Origin: Codonopsis lanceolata
Taxonomy: Eukaryota; Streptophyta; Magnoliopsida; Asterales; Campanulaceae
Length of the DNA: 64,000 nucleotides
Assembly: GCA_013146195.2 (NCBI GenBank)
Contig: CM028377.1
Coordinates: 105,440,094-105,504,093 of the forward strand
Direction: 5' to 3'
Made by a program: the position numbers and the translations under genes. The first letter of the stretch is position 1. Every line of letters begins with the position of its first letter. The notes under the pieces are model-generated. The model saw nothing but the letters and a program-made list of their open reading frames with translations, was not told the origin of the DNA and did not search any database. This document shows positions 45,909 through 57,561 of this stretch, piece by piece.

Positions 45909-46310
45909 TACTCCTTCTGTACCAAGAAAGAGTCGCATGTTTAAAATTTAAGCTTTAAATCTTCATACTTTTTCTATTTTTTTCTTTTGTTTCGGAAACT
46001 TGACGTTTATCTTATATTCAAAAATAAATAACAGTTCTCCCCCCATCCCAAAAAAAATAAATAAATAAATCATCTCATTTGAAAGGTCAAATTTTTTAAT
46101 ACCATAGTTTTACTTATCTATCTCTACATTATCGTGAAGTTATAGTCTTTGTATGATATGTTAGATAAACAACATGTTTTTCAAATAAAAGAAAAAAAAA
46201 CTGACAAAAATGGTGGGGATTTTTAGATTAAATTTCAGAAATAAGACTATTCTTTGGGACAAACTAAAAAGGAACGTAGAACTATTTTTTTGGGATAGAG
46301 GGAATATTAC
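45909..46310. mobile_element. Stowaway/Mariner-type MITE cluster
   Basis: Termini of the CTCCCTCCGTCCCAAAA type occur at 45911 (CTCCTTCTGTACC), 46032 (CTCCCCCCATCCCAAAA) and, inverted, at about 46289-46304 (TGGGATAGAGGG). The pair 46032-46305 best resembles one element with inverted ends. No transposase is present. These MITEs are mobilised in trans by mariner transposases. Confidence 0.5.
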
Positions 46311-46339
46311 TTTAGTGCAATTTAAATGAAATGTAGAGA

Positions 46340-46812
46340 AACAAAAGTATAATATTAAGAGGTTGGACTTGTCAAAAGTGAATCTTTTTTGGGACAGAGG
46401 CAAAATATATCAGAAGATGCCTCATACTTCTGGTAACTACATAATTACAAGATGGAAAACGATAATACTATGCAGTTATGGTAACCATTAATGCTATCAT
46501 AATATGACAACGGTCATAACTATGCATAGAGATAACGTTGAAAACTTTTTCAAAGATAAGAGAATCAAAAGTATAAATAAAAAAGTTGGACTTGTCAAAC
46601 GAAAATCTTTTTTTGGGATGGAGGTAAAATATATCCAAAGATGCCTTATACTTTTGGTAACAAAATAATTACACGCTGGAAAATAATAAAATTATCAATG
46701 TCAGTACAATGTCTAGAGATAAGATTAATGGGACAAAGGGAACCATTGTCTAGATGATTAATCCATAATATGAAAACAGCCTTAACTATGCATAGAGATA
46801 ACGTTATCATTA
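46340..46812. repeat. Diverged direct duplication with Stowaway-like ends
   Basis: Two copies, about 46340-46545 and 46560-46812, share GTTGGACTTGTCAAA, TGGGAYRGAGGYAAAATATA and AACTATGCATAGAGATAACG in the same order. Each contains a degenerate inverted Stowaway terminus. The second copy has an extra stretch in the middle. Confidence 0.7.
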
Positions 46813-46905
46813 GTGTAAATAAGACTATGTGTTATTCTGAAAGTTTTGAGGAAATATCATGTTCCTTTTGTAGAATTAAATTTATATTTAACCACAACTG
46901 AACAA

Positions 46906-47173
46906 CAAACAAAAATCACAACTATAGTTATCAGCAAAACAACAGTAACAACTTAACAGCTGCATTAATAAATTAGGTTCATTTGGTAAGTTAATTACAC
47001 AAGAATTCAGCCTTTTTACTCTTTCTGCTTTCCCCTCCCAAACAAAAATCACGACTATATTTATCAGCAAAACAACAATAACAACCCAACAGCTGCATTA
47101 ATAAATTAGGTTGATTAGGTAAGTTCTTTGCATATTAATTCAGCCTTTTTACTCTTTCTGCTCTCCCCACCCA
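46906..47173 (+). repeat. Tandem duplication (~132 bp units) just upstream of the PLATZ gene
   Basis: Units 46906-47038 and 47039-47173 share AACAAAAATCAC, AGCTGCATTAATAAATTAGG, TTCAGCCTTTTTACTCTTTC and other blocks. The second unit ends about 100 bp before the start codon, so the duplication lies in the presumed proximal promoter or 5' leader. Any effect on expression is inference. Confidence 0.85.
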
Positions 47174-47272
47174 AACTCCGTCTTATCAGATCGAAAAAGA
47201 AATTCCCCAACCCTTCTTCCCTTCCCTATTCCTTCAGACAGAGAGATCTAAATTAATCTTGTCAAGCAGAAG

Positions 47273-49613
47273 ATGAGCTCATTGTCATCCGAAAATTTTT
47301 ACCAGGTATGCAAATTATCATACAATATCATATATGTATTCTACATTTTTGCTTAATTGTTTGACTTGATAAAATTTTGTTACTTGAATCTTATCGAACA
47401 AGGCCCTGCAAAGTTTTAAACTACTTGCTGTTGCATAATCTAGGTGATTTTATGCAATGCTGCACATGTGAAGAAATTTGTCTTCTCCACTATCATTGTC
47501 CCTAATAAACCATTTCTTTCTTTACAATAAAGTAGATTATATGAGATGTAATGTTGAAAAACGAAGTCTTGGATTCACTTCTAAAATAAGAACAAGAGGA
47601 AGTTTGAAATTATTGATTGGCAATCTAATTGTCTGATACAATAAACACTAGAAGAATCAATTTTAACAAGAAAAGGCAAGTCATTGATGTATTGGTACTT
47701 AATGGAAAATAATTAAATTAAAATAGTAAGTGACCACGCTGATAAACAAGATACATCATGTCATAAAATCATATATATGTACAACAGGAGCAACCGACAT
47801 TGAATACGATAATTTATGAGATAAATAAATGTCAGATGATGATTTTTCTACCACGACTGATAAGAAATTTGAAGTAATCACATGTCAGTGCCCTTTATCA
47901 TTAACAACATACAGTACTTCCCTATATAACCGAACATATAAAACGTACCAGCTCTACCCTAGACAATGCACAGGATCCACAGTTATAGATGGGAATCATT
48001 GACAAAACTATCAAATTTGAATAGAATATACCAACCGTGCGTGCATGTTCATTTTGGGCTACATATGGGGGGCATGATGTGGCTATAATCCCACATCTAG
48101 AAAATAAAAAACTTTACATTTTACTCTGAAGACCATGGGCCAACAACACCCACAAGCCAAGTGGTTGCCCACTCACAAGTCAATGGCCATAAAGAAATTT
48201 GGCCCAGGAATCGGAGCCTCCTCCCCAGCCATTCAAATACCACTAGTTTAATCTCTTCAGCAGCGAATGCCTCTAAATTAGTCAAGTCTGCATTTCATGC
48301 AAAGTATGTGATTGATCACATATTGCTAAATACTTCATAGTTTGGTATGTAATATGTTGCTGCAAACCTACTATGATGTTCAAAAGGATAGAAAAGTAGA
48401 TAAATTGCAATCTTCTATTTTTATCCTGTTGTCTGATGATTTATAAAAATTCATACATTCAGCTTATTTGACACTTTTGATGATCAAATAATGATGGCAA
48501 AGGCAAACATTATGTTCACTAAAAAAAATCATCTACTTCACTCAGTATCCTTTCATTTACAAAGTTTTCTTTTTTATAGGAGGAACAGGTGGAGGAAAAT
48601 GTAGAATGGCTAGCTTCTTTTTTATCAAGGACGTTCTTTGGGGCTTGTAGGTTTCACAAAAACCTTCAGAAAAATGATCTGAACAGGTATTGCATCGATT
48701 GTGATGTCTCAGCATGCAAGTATTGCATAGCATCGGATACCCATAGCGAGCACAAGTTATTAAAAATATATAGGCACGTCTATAAGGATGTTGTCCCACT
48801 TGGAGACATGGAGACCCAAATCAACTGCTCTAAAATTCAGGTACCTTCTTTTGACATGAAACGTTGTTATTTCGATTTAACTTTATGTCAGTTAGTGTTC
48901 CTGCGTACTTGATAAAGTGGTAGTATATATATTGGCACTAGCTCTTGGATTGCAATAAAAACATCACATTTTACGTAGCTTCATACGTTTGGGTAGGATG
49001 CCATTTTGTGAAACAAAGATGCCTCTTTATTCTGTGTGTCCAGATTGGTAGTATATATATTGGCACTAGCTCTTGGATTGCAATAAAAACATCACATTTT
49101 ACGTAGCTTCATACGTTTGGGTAGGATGCCATACTGTGAAACAAAGATGCCTCTTTATTCTGTGTGTCCAGATTGGGGTCAAAAAGATAGCAGTCGTACA
49201 ATATAGTATGTAAAATTTGTTGGGAGATATTGCATGCAACTAATATGTGGTATCTTTGTGTCCTGAAATATAAGTCAACGGTCAAGGAAATGTTAACCGT
49301 ACCACGAATGATGCATACGCACTCAAACAGCTTGGAAACCCTTTTGGTATTTCAATCTTAAGTAGAATTCCTAAATGATGCATTTGCATTCAAATAATTT
49401 AGGAAACACCTTTTAGGATTTCAATCTCAAGTAGAATTTCTCAAACATTAAGTTCAAATTATACGATGTACACCACATTCTTCTAAAGATAACCGTAAAA
49501 TAAAACTAGGTATATATTCTTCAGTTCGCAGGGTACATTGACACATGCTCTATACTAGCTACCGAACCAAGGAATGTTCAAAGTTGTTGTGAAATAATAC
49601 ACCCTAAACCCTA

Positions 49614-49654
<41 letters not shown>

Positions 49655-50151
49655 TATATATTTATATTATAGGGTTTTAAGAGCTAAGTGGTTGAGGAAT
49701 GCTTACCTTGCGGCAACCAGCAATCTTAAAACCTTATGGTCAAAAGCTAAACTAGAAATGTTGAGCCTTAAACTTTCTGCACTATTTACAGTATACTGGC
49801 AAAATCGCGATAACTTTCAAACCTATAATTTTCCATTTACATAGAAATTTTGCAAGGTAGTAAAGTCTTGGAAACAATATTGATTTCCTTCCAAACATAT
49901 TAGGGATATTTTTGAAATGTTGAAGAAATTGCCACATTAGAACCACAAAATTCAAAACAAAACAAAACAAAACAAAACAAAAAACGAAATACAGGACATC
50001 TTGAATTTCCAATTTATTAATTAATTCGACCGTTTAAATTTCAGCAATGCGTGTACGAGCATATAGCATCTTTCCATGGCATTCTATATAAAACACACAC
50101 ACACACAACCTGTAATAGTAACACTACTTACCTGAGTGTTGTTGAAGAAAC

Positions 50152-50186
<35 letters not shown>

Positions 50187-52962
50187 TAGGAGTAAGTCTT
50201 CTCGAATCCTTCCCCTAGATTGAAATAAATCGCCATATATTTGTACCCAGAAAAGTGAAAACATTATTCATCCGGGGATGGGGTATTTTTATCAAAAAGT
50301 TCTACCAAAGAAATCTTATTTCTAAAAAATCTCAAAAATAATTGTTTTATCTACAAAGTCTTAAAGTTAGACTTTTAATATCAAATAGTTCAAAATTTAA
50401 CTTTTATTTTAACGTCGTTAGAATAAAAGATTGAAGTATTTCTTTTTAATGAAGATAATGATGATAAAATAATAATTACACTATATTATTAATATTATTA
50501 TTATATTACCATTTACTCTTATTATTATATAAAGTACAATATTATCATCATTATCATTATTGAAAAGAAAATACGATTTTCATCCAAAATGAAAGCTTTT
50601 ATTCTAACGACGTTAATAGAAACGTTAACTTTTGGATTGTTTTGTATTAAAAGTCTAACTTTAGGACTTTTTAAATAGAAAAAATATTTTTCAGACTTTT
50701 TGGACATGAGAATTTTTTAGTATAGCTTTTTGGTATTTTTTCCAAACTAATATATGGTGATTTAGGTCTATTAACTTGATCTTTGGGTCGATCAAAGGTT
50801 GATCAAATGTCTATCAAAGATCGAGTTAATAAACATTTTATCAACCTTATTATCTGAAGGGTATTTTGGTATGTTAAACTTGTTCCGAATTTGTAAACGG
50901 TCAAAAGCTATAAAAGAACATTGCACGGGTCAAAAGCTCATACTTGATAAATTCCACTCCATCTGTGTTATGATTTTATTTTATTTTGATTTGTGGGGTT
51001 TTTTCTTTTATTGGTTCCATCAATTTTCTCTCTATTTTTCTTACTTTCTACTTCAATATTGCAACAAAAATTAATGCAATCTTGAAATCAAATGCATCCT
51101 TGGTTTTTTTTTTTGGTTCATCTTGACTTAAGTTCTAAAATAAGTTTTAATACTTGGTGAATGTCTAATTTACAAATTTACATCTTCTTATTCGTTGTCT
51201 AAAAGAAATTTATTACATATTAAACAAGTACTAACTTGACCAACCTTACACTCGAACCCGAAAAAGAAAAATGAATTATCTTATGTAATTATTTGTTTCA
51301 AATCAAGTTTGATGTGAGTTTATATGAGGCAGTCTTTAATAAGTATAAACATGATTTTTACATGACCTATTTGTGATTTAAAATAAATCTTTTGTGAGCG
51401 TAAATTATAATGTCTCTCATTATGCGCACAAAAAGTAGTTAAGTACCTAGTACACTTGCACATGGCACGATTACGTAATACATTATCTAAGTTGGTGTAT
51501 TTTTTACCATTTAACACCTTTTTTTAGTATGTTAATTTATTATCACTCAAGTAATCATTTGAGGGTGATATTAAAGTTAACAATAGGAAGAGAAACACAC
51601 TTAAGGTAACACATGATTTCTGAAATGATAAAATTGTTTTTGAAATGGCATGTGTGTTGATTGTGATTAAGTTCCGTCTATATTCGATTTTAAAACTCAT
51701 GAAACTACTCTTTTGACCCATAATTGCAACAAAAATTAAACCACGAAAACCAAACTGCAAAAATTGGAACCACTTGTTTCAAATTACAACTTTAGACCAA
51801 CATTAGCATAGTTAAATGCAGCTGGCGCTCAATTTATATCAATATATGCTTAATTTTAAAATTTTCATATTAATTTTGTTGGTTGTTTAAAGGAGATTCG
51901 TTGTACATGATACACGACTACCCCGACCCCGAGCTCGTAACCTGCATGACAAGAATGAATCCCCATATATGAGTAAAGTTAATTTTGAATCAAAGTCAAG
52001 GTAGGTTAAGTGAGACAAACTTGTAACCTTGATGCTTGATTTCACAAAACTTGTTAGTAATCGTGAAAACGAATCCTTTAGCAAGGGTAAATGGTGAATT
52101 AATTCGGTATTTCTTGGTCTTTTTAACTATCTATACTGTCGCAAGAAATTACTACTCTTTTTTCAATAAAGTGTTTCCTCTCCTCCCTCTAATGCAACTA
52201 TAATATCCCATCCTACATGTGCTGAGCACCAACATCATCAATGAACTTTTGGGATGCCTTTTGATATGCCTGGTGATTCCAGGTGAAGCGTACTTAGTGG
52301 GACGGTTTGCCATAGCCATTTCCATTTTTCTTATAGTTGTCTCAAATCCCAATGTCCAAAGCCTGTGTGCTTTAGTTGTCTTAGAACCTTATGGGGGCAA
52401 TGTTACTCATAAACTAACACCATATTCGAATGATTAATCAATTGGAGTGAAAACTGAGTTAGTTGCAAAGTTCTTGCAAGTTTATAGAGTCTGTTCACAT
52501 CATATTTTCCAGTTTGCAATGAATCTTCCTGTTTCTTTTCCTTTTTCACAAACGTCAATTTCTATTGTGGTTATAGCCGTATAGGTGCAATAAGAAGATG
52601 GTCATATCTCTGAAACCCCTTCCACACTGCGGTTCGGGTGTAGCTGATAAGGAAGGAGCATGCGATGTCTGCTTTCGAAAACTGAATGATCCTGTTCAGT
52701 ATCGGTTTTGCTCCATAGCCTGCAAGGTATGCCAAATTCAGGCTAGAAACTTTGTTACAGTTTTTTTTTTTTCCTGTTTTTACTCAAATCTAAAAACTAA
52801 TTACTTTCTTGAAATCAGTATCCGGTGGCAGAGTCTTCGGATGACACAGGCAGCTCGAAACGCTCTATTAGCGAGGTCGAAACTTTTCCAGAGGAAGACG
52901 ATGAACCTGCGAAAAAGAGGCACAGAAGAAAGGGATGCCCTTGCAGGGCTCCTTTCTTCTGA
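47273..52962 (+). CDS. PLATZ-family zinc-dependent DNA-binding transcription factor, four exons
   Basis: Exons: 47273-47305, 48580-48840, 52577-52726 and 52819-52962 (stop TGA 52960-52962). All introns are GT-AG and phase 0. The product is 195 aa (11+87+50+47), within or slightly below the usual PLATZ length. The first motif has Cys-x2-His (CRFH), Cys-x2-Cys (CIDC), Cys-x2-Cys (CKYC) and His-x2-His (HSEH). The second, in exon 3, has CDVC and CSIAC, the order that defines the PLATZ domain. Exon 4 encodes an acidic stretch and a basic KKRHRRKG element, a possible nuclear localisation signal. PLATZ proteins bind A/T-rich DNA and usually repress transcription. The start at 47273 gives MSSLSSENFYQ joined in frame. 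The gene converges on the MMD1-like gene. Confidence 0.92.
48919..49174 (+). repeat. 128 bp tandem duplication in PLATZ intron 2
   Basis: The two units at 48919-49046 and 49047-49174 are nearly identical; I see one two-base difference (CCATTTTG against CCATACTG). Such identity implies a young event or strong homogenisation. It lies about 80 bp after the exon 2 donor. Confidence 0.92.
49612..49662. repeat. (TA)n(TG)n microsatellite in PLATZ intron 2
   Basis: TA repeats run into about thirteen TG units and end in ATATATA. Alternating purine-pyrimidine tracts of this type are usually length-polymorphic. Confidence 0.9.
49953..49984. repeat. (AAAAC)n microsatellite in PLATZ intron 2
   Basis: Five to six AAAAC units in a row, followed by an A-run. 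Confidence 0.9.
50155..50184. repeat. (TC)n microsatellite in PLATZ intron 2
   Basis: About fifteen TC units. An (AC)n tract of eight units lies shortly upstream (about 50093-50107). Confidence 0.9.
50281..50742. mobile_element. Foldback MITE-like element in PLATZ intron 2
   Basis: Left arm 50281-50440 and right arm about 50580-50742 are inverted repeats roughly 160 bp long. Shared blocks include AAAGTTAGACTTTTAATA and TAACGTCGTTAGAATAAAAG on the left, both found reverse-complemented on the right. The loop is AT-rich. No transposase is encoded and I could not fix a target duplication. Transcribed as part of the intron, it could form a long hairpin. Confidence 0.8.
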
Positions 52963-53379
52963 GTGTGTTCGGTCGATTGCTATCCTTCCGTGCTTTGAAC
53001 TATAAGCAATGTTTTTCATCATTTATCATCCTATTTCGAGAACTACAGCTGATTGATCCATGAACATGGATCTATCATTTATCTTTTTGGATTTGTTTGA
53101 ATATGGCTTGATTAGTCTTTCATGACATTCTTGATTTTCATTTGAACCGACAACATGCTCCGAAACAGAGAGAATTTTCTTATTGAAACTGATTATATCA
53201 GTTCATTGAAAATCTTTATTCTATCTATTTTTGAATGTGAAAGAATTTGAACATGTTTTCTTGAACTTCCTATCTACACCTACTGTATCACAAGTTCACA
53301 ACAACCATATCTATCCACAGTAAACCTCAGTTCTCGCAAGTCATCCTGTACACTTTGTATACGGTACACTTACAATCTC
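52963..53379. other. Convergent intergenic region between PLATZ and MMD1-like genes
   Basis: About 420 bp separate the two stop codons, so both 3' UTRs and polyadenylation sites must fit here and may overlap. I see no other feature. Confidence 0.7.
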
Positions 53380-56091
53380 TCAGCTCATCCACATCTCAGG
53401 TTCAGCCTGAAAAGGTGTCATCATCCAAGTCGAACCGGTATACTCAAAGCCAGGCACCAATGAATCTATATACTCAAAGGTAGGCTGTCGGTGGGGTTTT
53501 GCTGGAGCAAGAGAACTGCAACAGCTAGGGCACACAAATAGTGGCGGGACTGCCTCAGTATCCTCGATCCCGCTGCAGCGAGTATGCTGCCAGACCTCAC
53601 ATATATCGCAGGCCACCATTCGCTCTCCATCATCATCCTTAGCCCCACACTTGCAGTTAACAGTCCAATTATCAGCCCCTCCTTCATACTTCAAGTCACT
53701 CCCGTAATCCACACCGAAAGCACTCACCCGAATCTCTGAACCCGATTCTACCGCCCCAAAAATAACTTCCTGGTCTTCCATTCCCTCCAGTTCTTCAATA
53801 TCAGTCACGCAGAGTCCCTCCATTACACAGTAAGTGTCCTTCATTGCATTTTGCACAGCTAGCTTAAGTTCACCCACGGTTGCATGGAGAGGGACCACAA
53901 CATACTCTCCATGTAAGTATCTCCGTGCAACTTTAGTATCGATATCACTGACAACAGGGATTACTCTACAGATAAATCTAAGCAATTCGTCTGCCTCATC
54001 CTTAAAAGGCCACTCTTTCACAAAATGCTTACTGTCCAAAACGGTCCTGACGGCAAACTCCACCTGTTCTGATTCCGAGTAGTCCAGTAGCACTGTATTG
54101 TACAAATAACCCACATCAGTGTATATATCACTTCCCAGCACTATATCATGTTTCCAAGCTGAATCAACCTTCTGGGGAACTATTTCTGTTCTTGGGTCAC
54201 TCTGGACACTATTCCCGTGCTCCTCAAGCGAAAACTCCAATATCCTGGTGGATGGATTCATTGCACGTCGAACAATGTGACCTCCAACAATCACATTGTT
54301 CATACATTTTAAAACATAATCAATCAAACCCGTATCTCCAATATGGAGGCGGGCTGCATCTCGGAGCTCCTGCCTAGTCATTCCACCATTTCCAAACGTG
54401 TTTTCTACTTTCTTTTCTTTTAGTGCATCAACCACCACATTAGCTACATACTCCAGTCTTCTAACCGACCATCTGCTATCCAAATTTACAGCAACACTCG
54501 AAAATTTTCTGCATTTTCCTTGTTTTTCCTTCCCCAGAGGCTTGCCCTGAACAGCTGATGGTCTTGATCTTGAAGTAGAAGTTGTTTCAATGGCTGAAAA
54601 AGCTGGTTTTCGACCACGTGGTGCCCGGGACTTGAGTTCAAGCATGAACTTGAGGATATCTCTGATTGTTATTAAATCTGTTTCACTCAAATCTCGGTAC
54701 TGAGAGATTAATTTCTTGACTTCTCGATACTGACAGGAGGAAGTAAAATCTTGGACAATCATGTCAAGTTCAAGGGAGCAAAGAATCTCTATTGCTGTTT
54801 CGTATTTGTTTTGTGTCACTCCAAAGCTTCCGCAGTAGAAACGATAACCCCATCTTCCAAACCAAGGGTGTCCGTAGGCCACTCCATGAAGCAATCTAAG
54901 ATCCATATTCCTCTTCTTTGACATATCTTCAACTGATATTTTCCTTCAAAACAACAACCCAATAAATTCAGAAAATATTTTGAATTAAAACTACTATAAA
55001 TATATTGAATTCAAGAAGCTTGTTAACCCATGAAATGAATTACCGTGTCTGAAGATTTGTGCAGATTCGGTCCCAAAGATCCATGATCTCTCTACCACGG
55101 ATGTATTTGGATCCACCTTCAGTTCCATTAATGCAGAGAAGATGTCCGAAACCATTGCAGTGAATTAAACCATGCAAAAGGTGTGTTTGCATATTGAAAA
55201 CACCTTCACATAGAGGATTAAGCCACTCACTATCCACTGGGATTATGAAATGGTACTTCCTCTTCGATACGAAGTGATGACTCCATCCTGAAACGATCAT
55301 TAAACCCGAACTTCAACCCTGATACTTTATCTAAGACCGAAAATGATGATTCTGTCTTAAACAAATTACTCAATCCCAACATTAAAACCAAAACTCAAAA
55401 CATATGTCCGATTTCTGAGGGGAAAAAAACAGTAATTAAAGAACAATTATCTACTGGAATTATGAGATCCTACATTCCCTTTTCCATAGAACTATATATG
55501 ACGACAACCTGGAACAATGTTAATTTAACCCTAAAAATCCCAGAATTACATCCAAAAACTCAAAATTCATATGAAATTTCATAAAACCCGGATCAAATTT
55601 CCACAAACCCAACTCGAAATTCAACCCAAAAAAAGTCAAACTGCGTTGACTCTTGTGATTACAAAATGATACTCTTCTATTGGACAGAAATAAGACCCGA
55701 AATCAACCCTATATCTTAAACCCAGATGAGAGTGACAGCAACAAAATTCAAAAATCAAATCAAACTAGAGTAAAATTGGAGGACTATTATTACCTGTGCA
55801 GCGGCATTGATCACAGAAAGGCTGAAACGAGTGTTTGACGCATTCTTCAATGGTGTAAAGCGGAAGAACAACCCCTTTGTTCTCATGAACAAGAAAAGTG
55901 CACCAAATCGGCATTCCTTCAACATTGTACTCTTCGGGCTCAGCGCATTGTCGGAGGAAGTACCGGATATTGTCTCGGAAAGGACCCGATGGCGAAATGG
56001 GGCAGCCCGGTTCTGCGAATGTGTGAAGGCCGTAGAATTTGGGGTTTCTCTTCCTCTTTTTGCTAACCTCAAGAAGCATTGGATTCGACAT
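53380..56091 (-). CDS. MMD1: PHD-finger protein, MALE MEIOCYTE DEATH 1 (DUET)-like, three exons
   Basis: Exons on the - strand: 56091-55794, 55287-55044 and 54943-53380 (stop TGA 53382-53380), with GT-AG introns. Phases fit exactly (298+244+1564 nt = 701 aa plus stop), very close to the ~700 aa of Arabidopsis MMD1. The N-terminus (KKRKRNPKFYGLHTFAEPGC, GPFRDNIRYFLRQCAEPEEY) and the exon 2 segment (GWSHHFVSKRKYHFIIPVDS) are typical of the MMD1/DUET group. Near the C-terminus is a C4HC3 PHD finger: CKC, CDIC, WQHTRC and FVCPSC. PHD fingers read histone methylation; MMD1 is known for chromosome condensation and progression in male meiosis. The MMD1 identity is from remembered family features; a paralogue such as the At1g33420 type is the alternative. 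Confidence 0.88.
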
Positions 56092-56615
56092 ATCTTTGGT
56101 TCAGTTCAGCAGATTCTTCTTCAATCCTTCTTGAAATTACACATTCTAGAGAGAGAAAGTTAGGAGTGAGAGTTTAACAACTTGAAAGGGGGTAGAGCTT
56201 GAAGTTTGTTGCAGAAATTTCAAATGTTCGTTTTCGAGCTACTTTTAGCCGCTCGATTCTGGGAAGCTGGATTGCTAGTTATTTAATTACCCCTGGATAG
56301 CGAGTATTTTACGGTTACAATCTACTAAAGAGGGTCCAATTTTAAACCTTTTGACTGGATATAACTGTCATTTCACATGAAAAGTGGGTAAAATCTGGGC
56401 CGCTCGTTAGTCGTTACCTTTGGCAGTTGAGATGCGGCAACTTGACACTGATTGCCGACGTGGAAGACGATGTATCCTTTTTTTCCTTTTTCTTTTCTTT
56501 AGGATGTCCCTTCTTTTCATCGATTAAAATTAGTTTTCACCAAAAGAAAAATTAAAAAAGCAGTTAAAATTAGAGTGAATGGTAAAAACAGATAAGTACA
56601 TTACTTTACTAGTAT
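56092..56615. promoter_or_regulatory. Upstream region of the MMD1-like gene
   Basis: These 524 bp lie between the MMD1-like start codon (- strand) and the 5' LTR of copia element C, so they hold the presumed 5' UTR and proximal promoter. I do not recognise a definite TATA box. Confidence 0.5.
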
Positions 56616-57461
56616 TATAAGTGTTGGCATGCCCCCCAAAACGGGCGGTCCACTTCCAAACCCAACCCAGCAACTCAAGATCCAAACCCACTTACCTTCC
56701 CCCTTTAACCTTGCGGCTGATGTGTGGATTATTTAGGGAAGATCTTTGATTTCCCTTAATAATCAGCCCCTTCCTTTTTTCCTTCTCAATCAGCCGTCTC
56801 CTTCCTTGCTTGGGCCGAAAGTTTTGGTCATTGATTGATCCCCTTGTGCACTATATATATTCCCTTCATTCTGTCGCCTTGAGAATGGTTCTATGCAAGC
56901 ACAGTGGTATCACAACAACATCACAGTGGCAATCTCTCTCTCTCTCTCTCCTTCCGCGTCTCAGTTTTTGAGTCGGTACTTTGGATATACACTTTGTGTG
57001 TGTGAGCTTGAGATTACTGTGATTGAGAGTTCTGTGAGGGGGGGTTTTCGGGTTGTGGGAGTTCTTGTTGGAAGGCTGGGTGTTATACACAGTTGGGTGA
57101 AATCTTTGGAACATTGTCTCTTCGGTAGTGAACTCTTGGGTTGGACTGCTATACTTTGTGTATAGGCAGTGGGGATCTGAGCCTAAGCAACCATAAGCCC
57201 TAGACAGATCAAGTTAGGCTCCGTTGAGCCGAGGATACTCACAGCACTAATATTATTATTTATATTGCTTTGTTATAAATTGTTCTTGCAGGTGATACAT
57301 TGCAATATACTTTGATATTATTAGTGGGCTATTTTTCAACTTTGGTATATTGTAAGTTTACTGCCAAAGTCGAAGACGGGTTCTATTCAAAGTCCTATTT
57401 TAATTTGGTGTGGCTCCGATGTTCGTTTGATTCGGTAAAGTATCCTTATTTTTACGTTACA
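56616..57461 (+). repeat. 5' LTR of copia element C
   Basis: It aligns over its full length with 61802-62646. It contains a TATATATATT box at about 56855 and a (TC)n tract at about 56935-56950. The terminal TG seems mutated to TA here (TATAAGTGTTGG against TGTAAGTGTTGG in the 3' LTR). Confidence 0.9.
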
Positions 57462-57462
57462 G

Positions 57463-57474
57463 TAGTATCAGAGC
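57463..57474 (+). other. Primer-binding site of element C
   Basis: TAGTATCAGAGC lies one base after the LTR end and differs by one base from the canonical tRNA-iMet site TGGTATCAGAGC. Confidence 0.85.
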
Positions 57475-57561
57475 GTAGGTGGATTGAATCAAATTTTTGG
57501 GAGCCTTCTTTATTCCAAATTGGGTTTGTGACTTTGGTATTTTAATTATTCGCCAATTACT

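Noticed and set aside
49626..49844. ORF starting with Cys-Val repeats
   Set aside because: It begins inside a TG microsatellite in PLATZ intron 2 and matches nothing.
52152..52437. Overlapping + and - frames in PLATZ intron 2, the + one hydrophobic
   Set aside because: No family recognised, no splice support, and the PLATZ exons join without it.
53834..54377. + strand frames opposite the MMD1-like gene
   Set aside because: They are shadows of the highly supported - strand exon 3.
55807..56163. 118-codon + frame opposite MMD1-like exon 1
   Set aside because: Antisense shadow; the - strand has the conserved family N-terminus and correct splice phase.
56893..57165. 90-codon ORF in both LTRs of element C (also 62066-62350)
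   Set aside because: Duplicated because it is LTR sequence; no domain, and it differs between the LTRs in the manner of neutral DNA.
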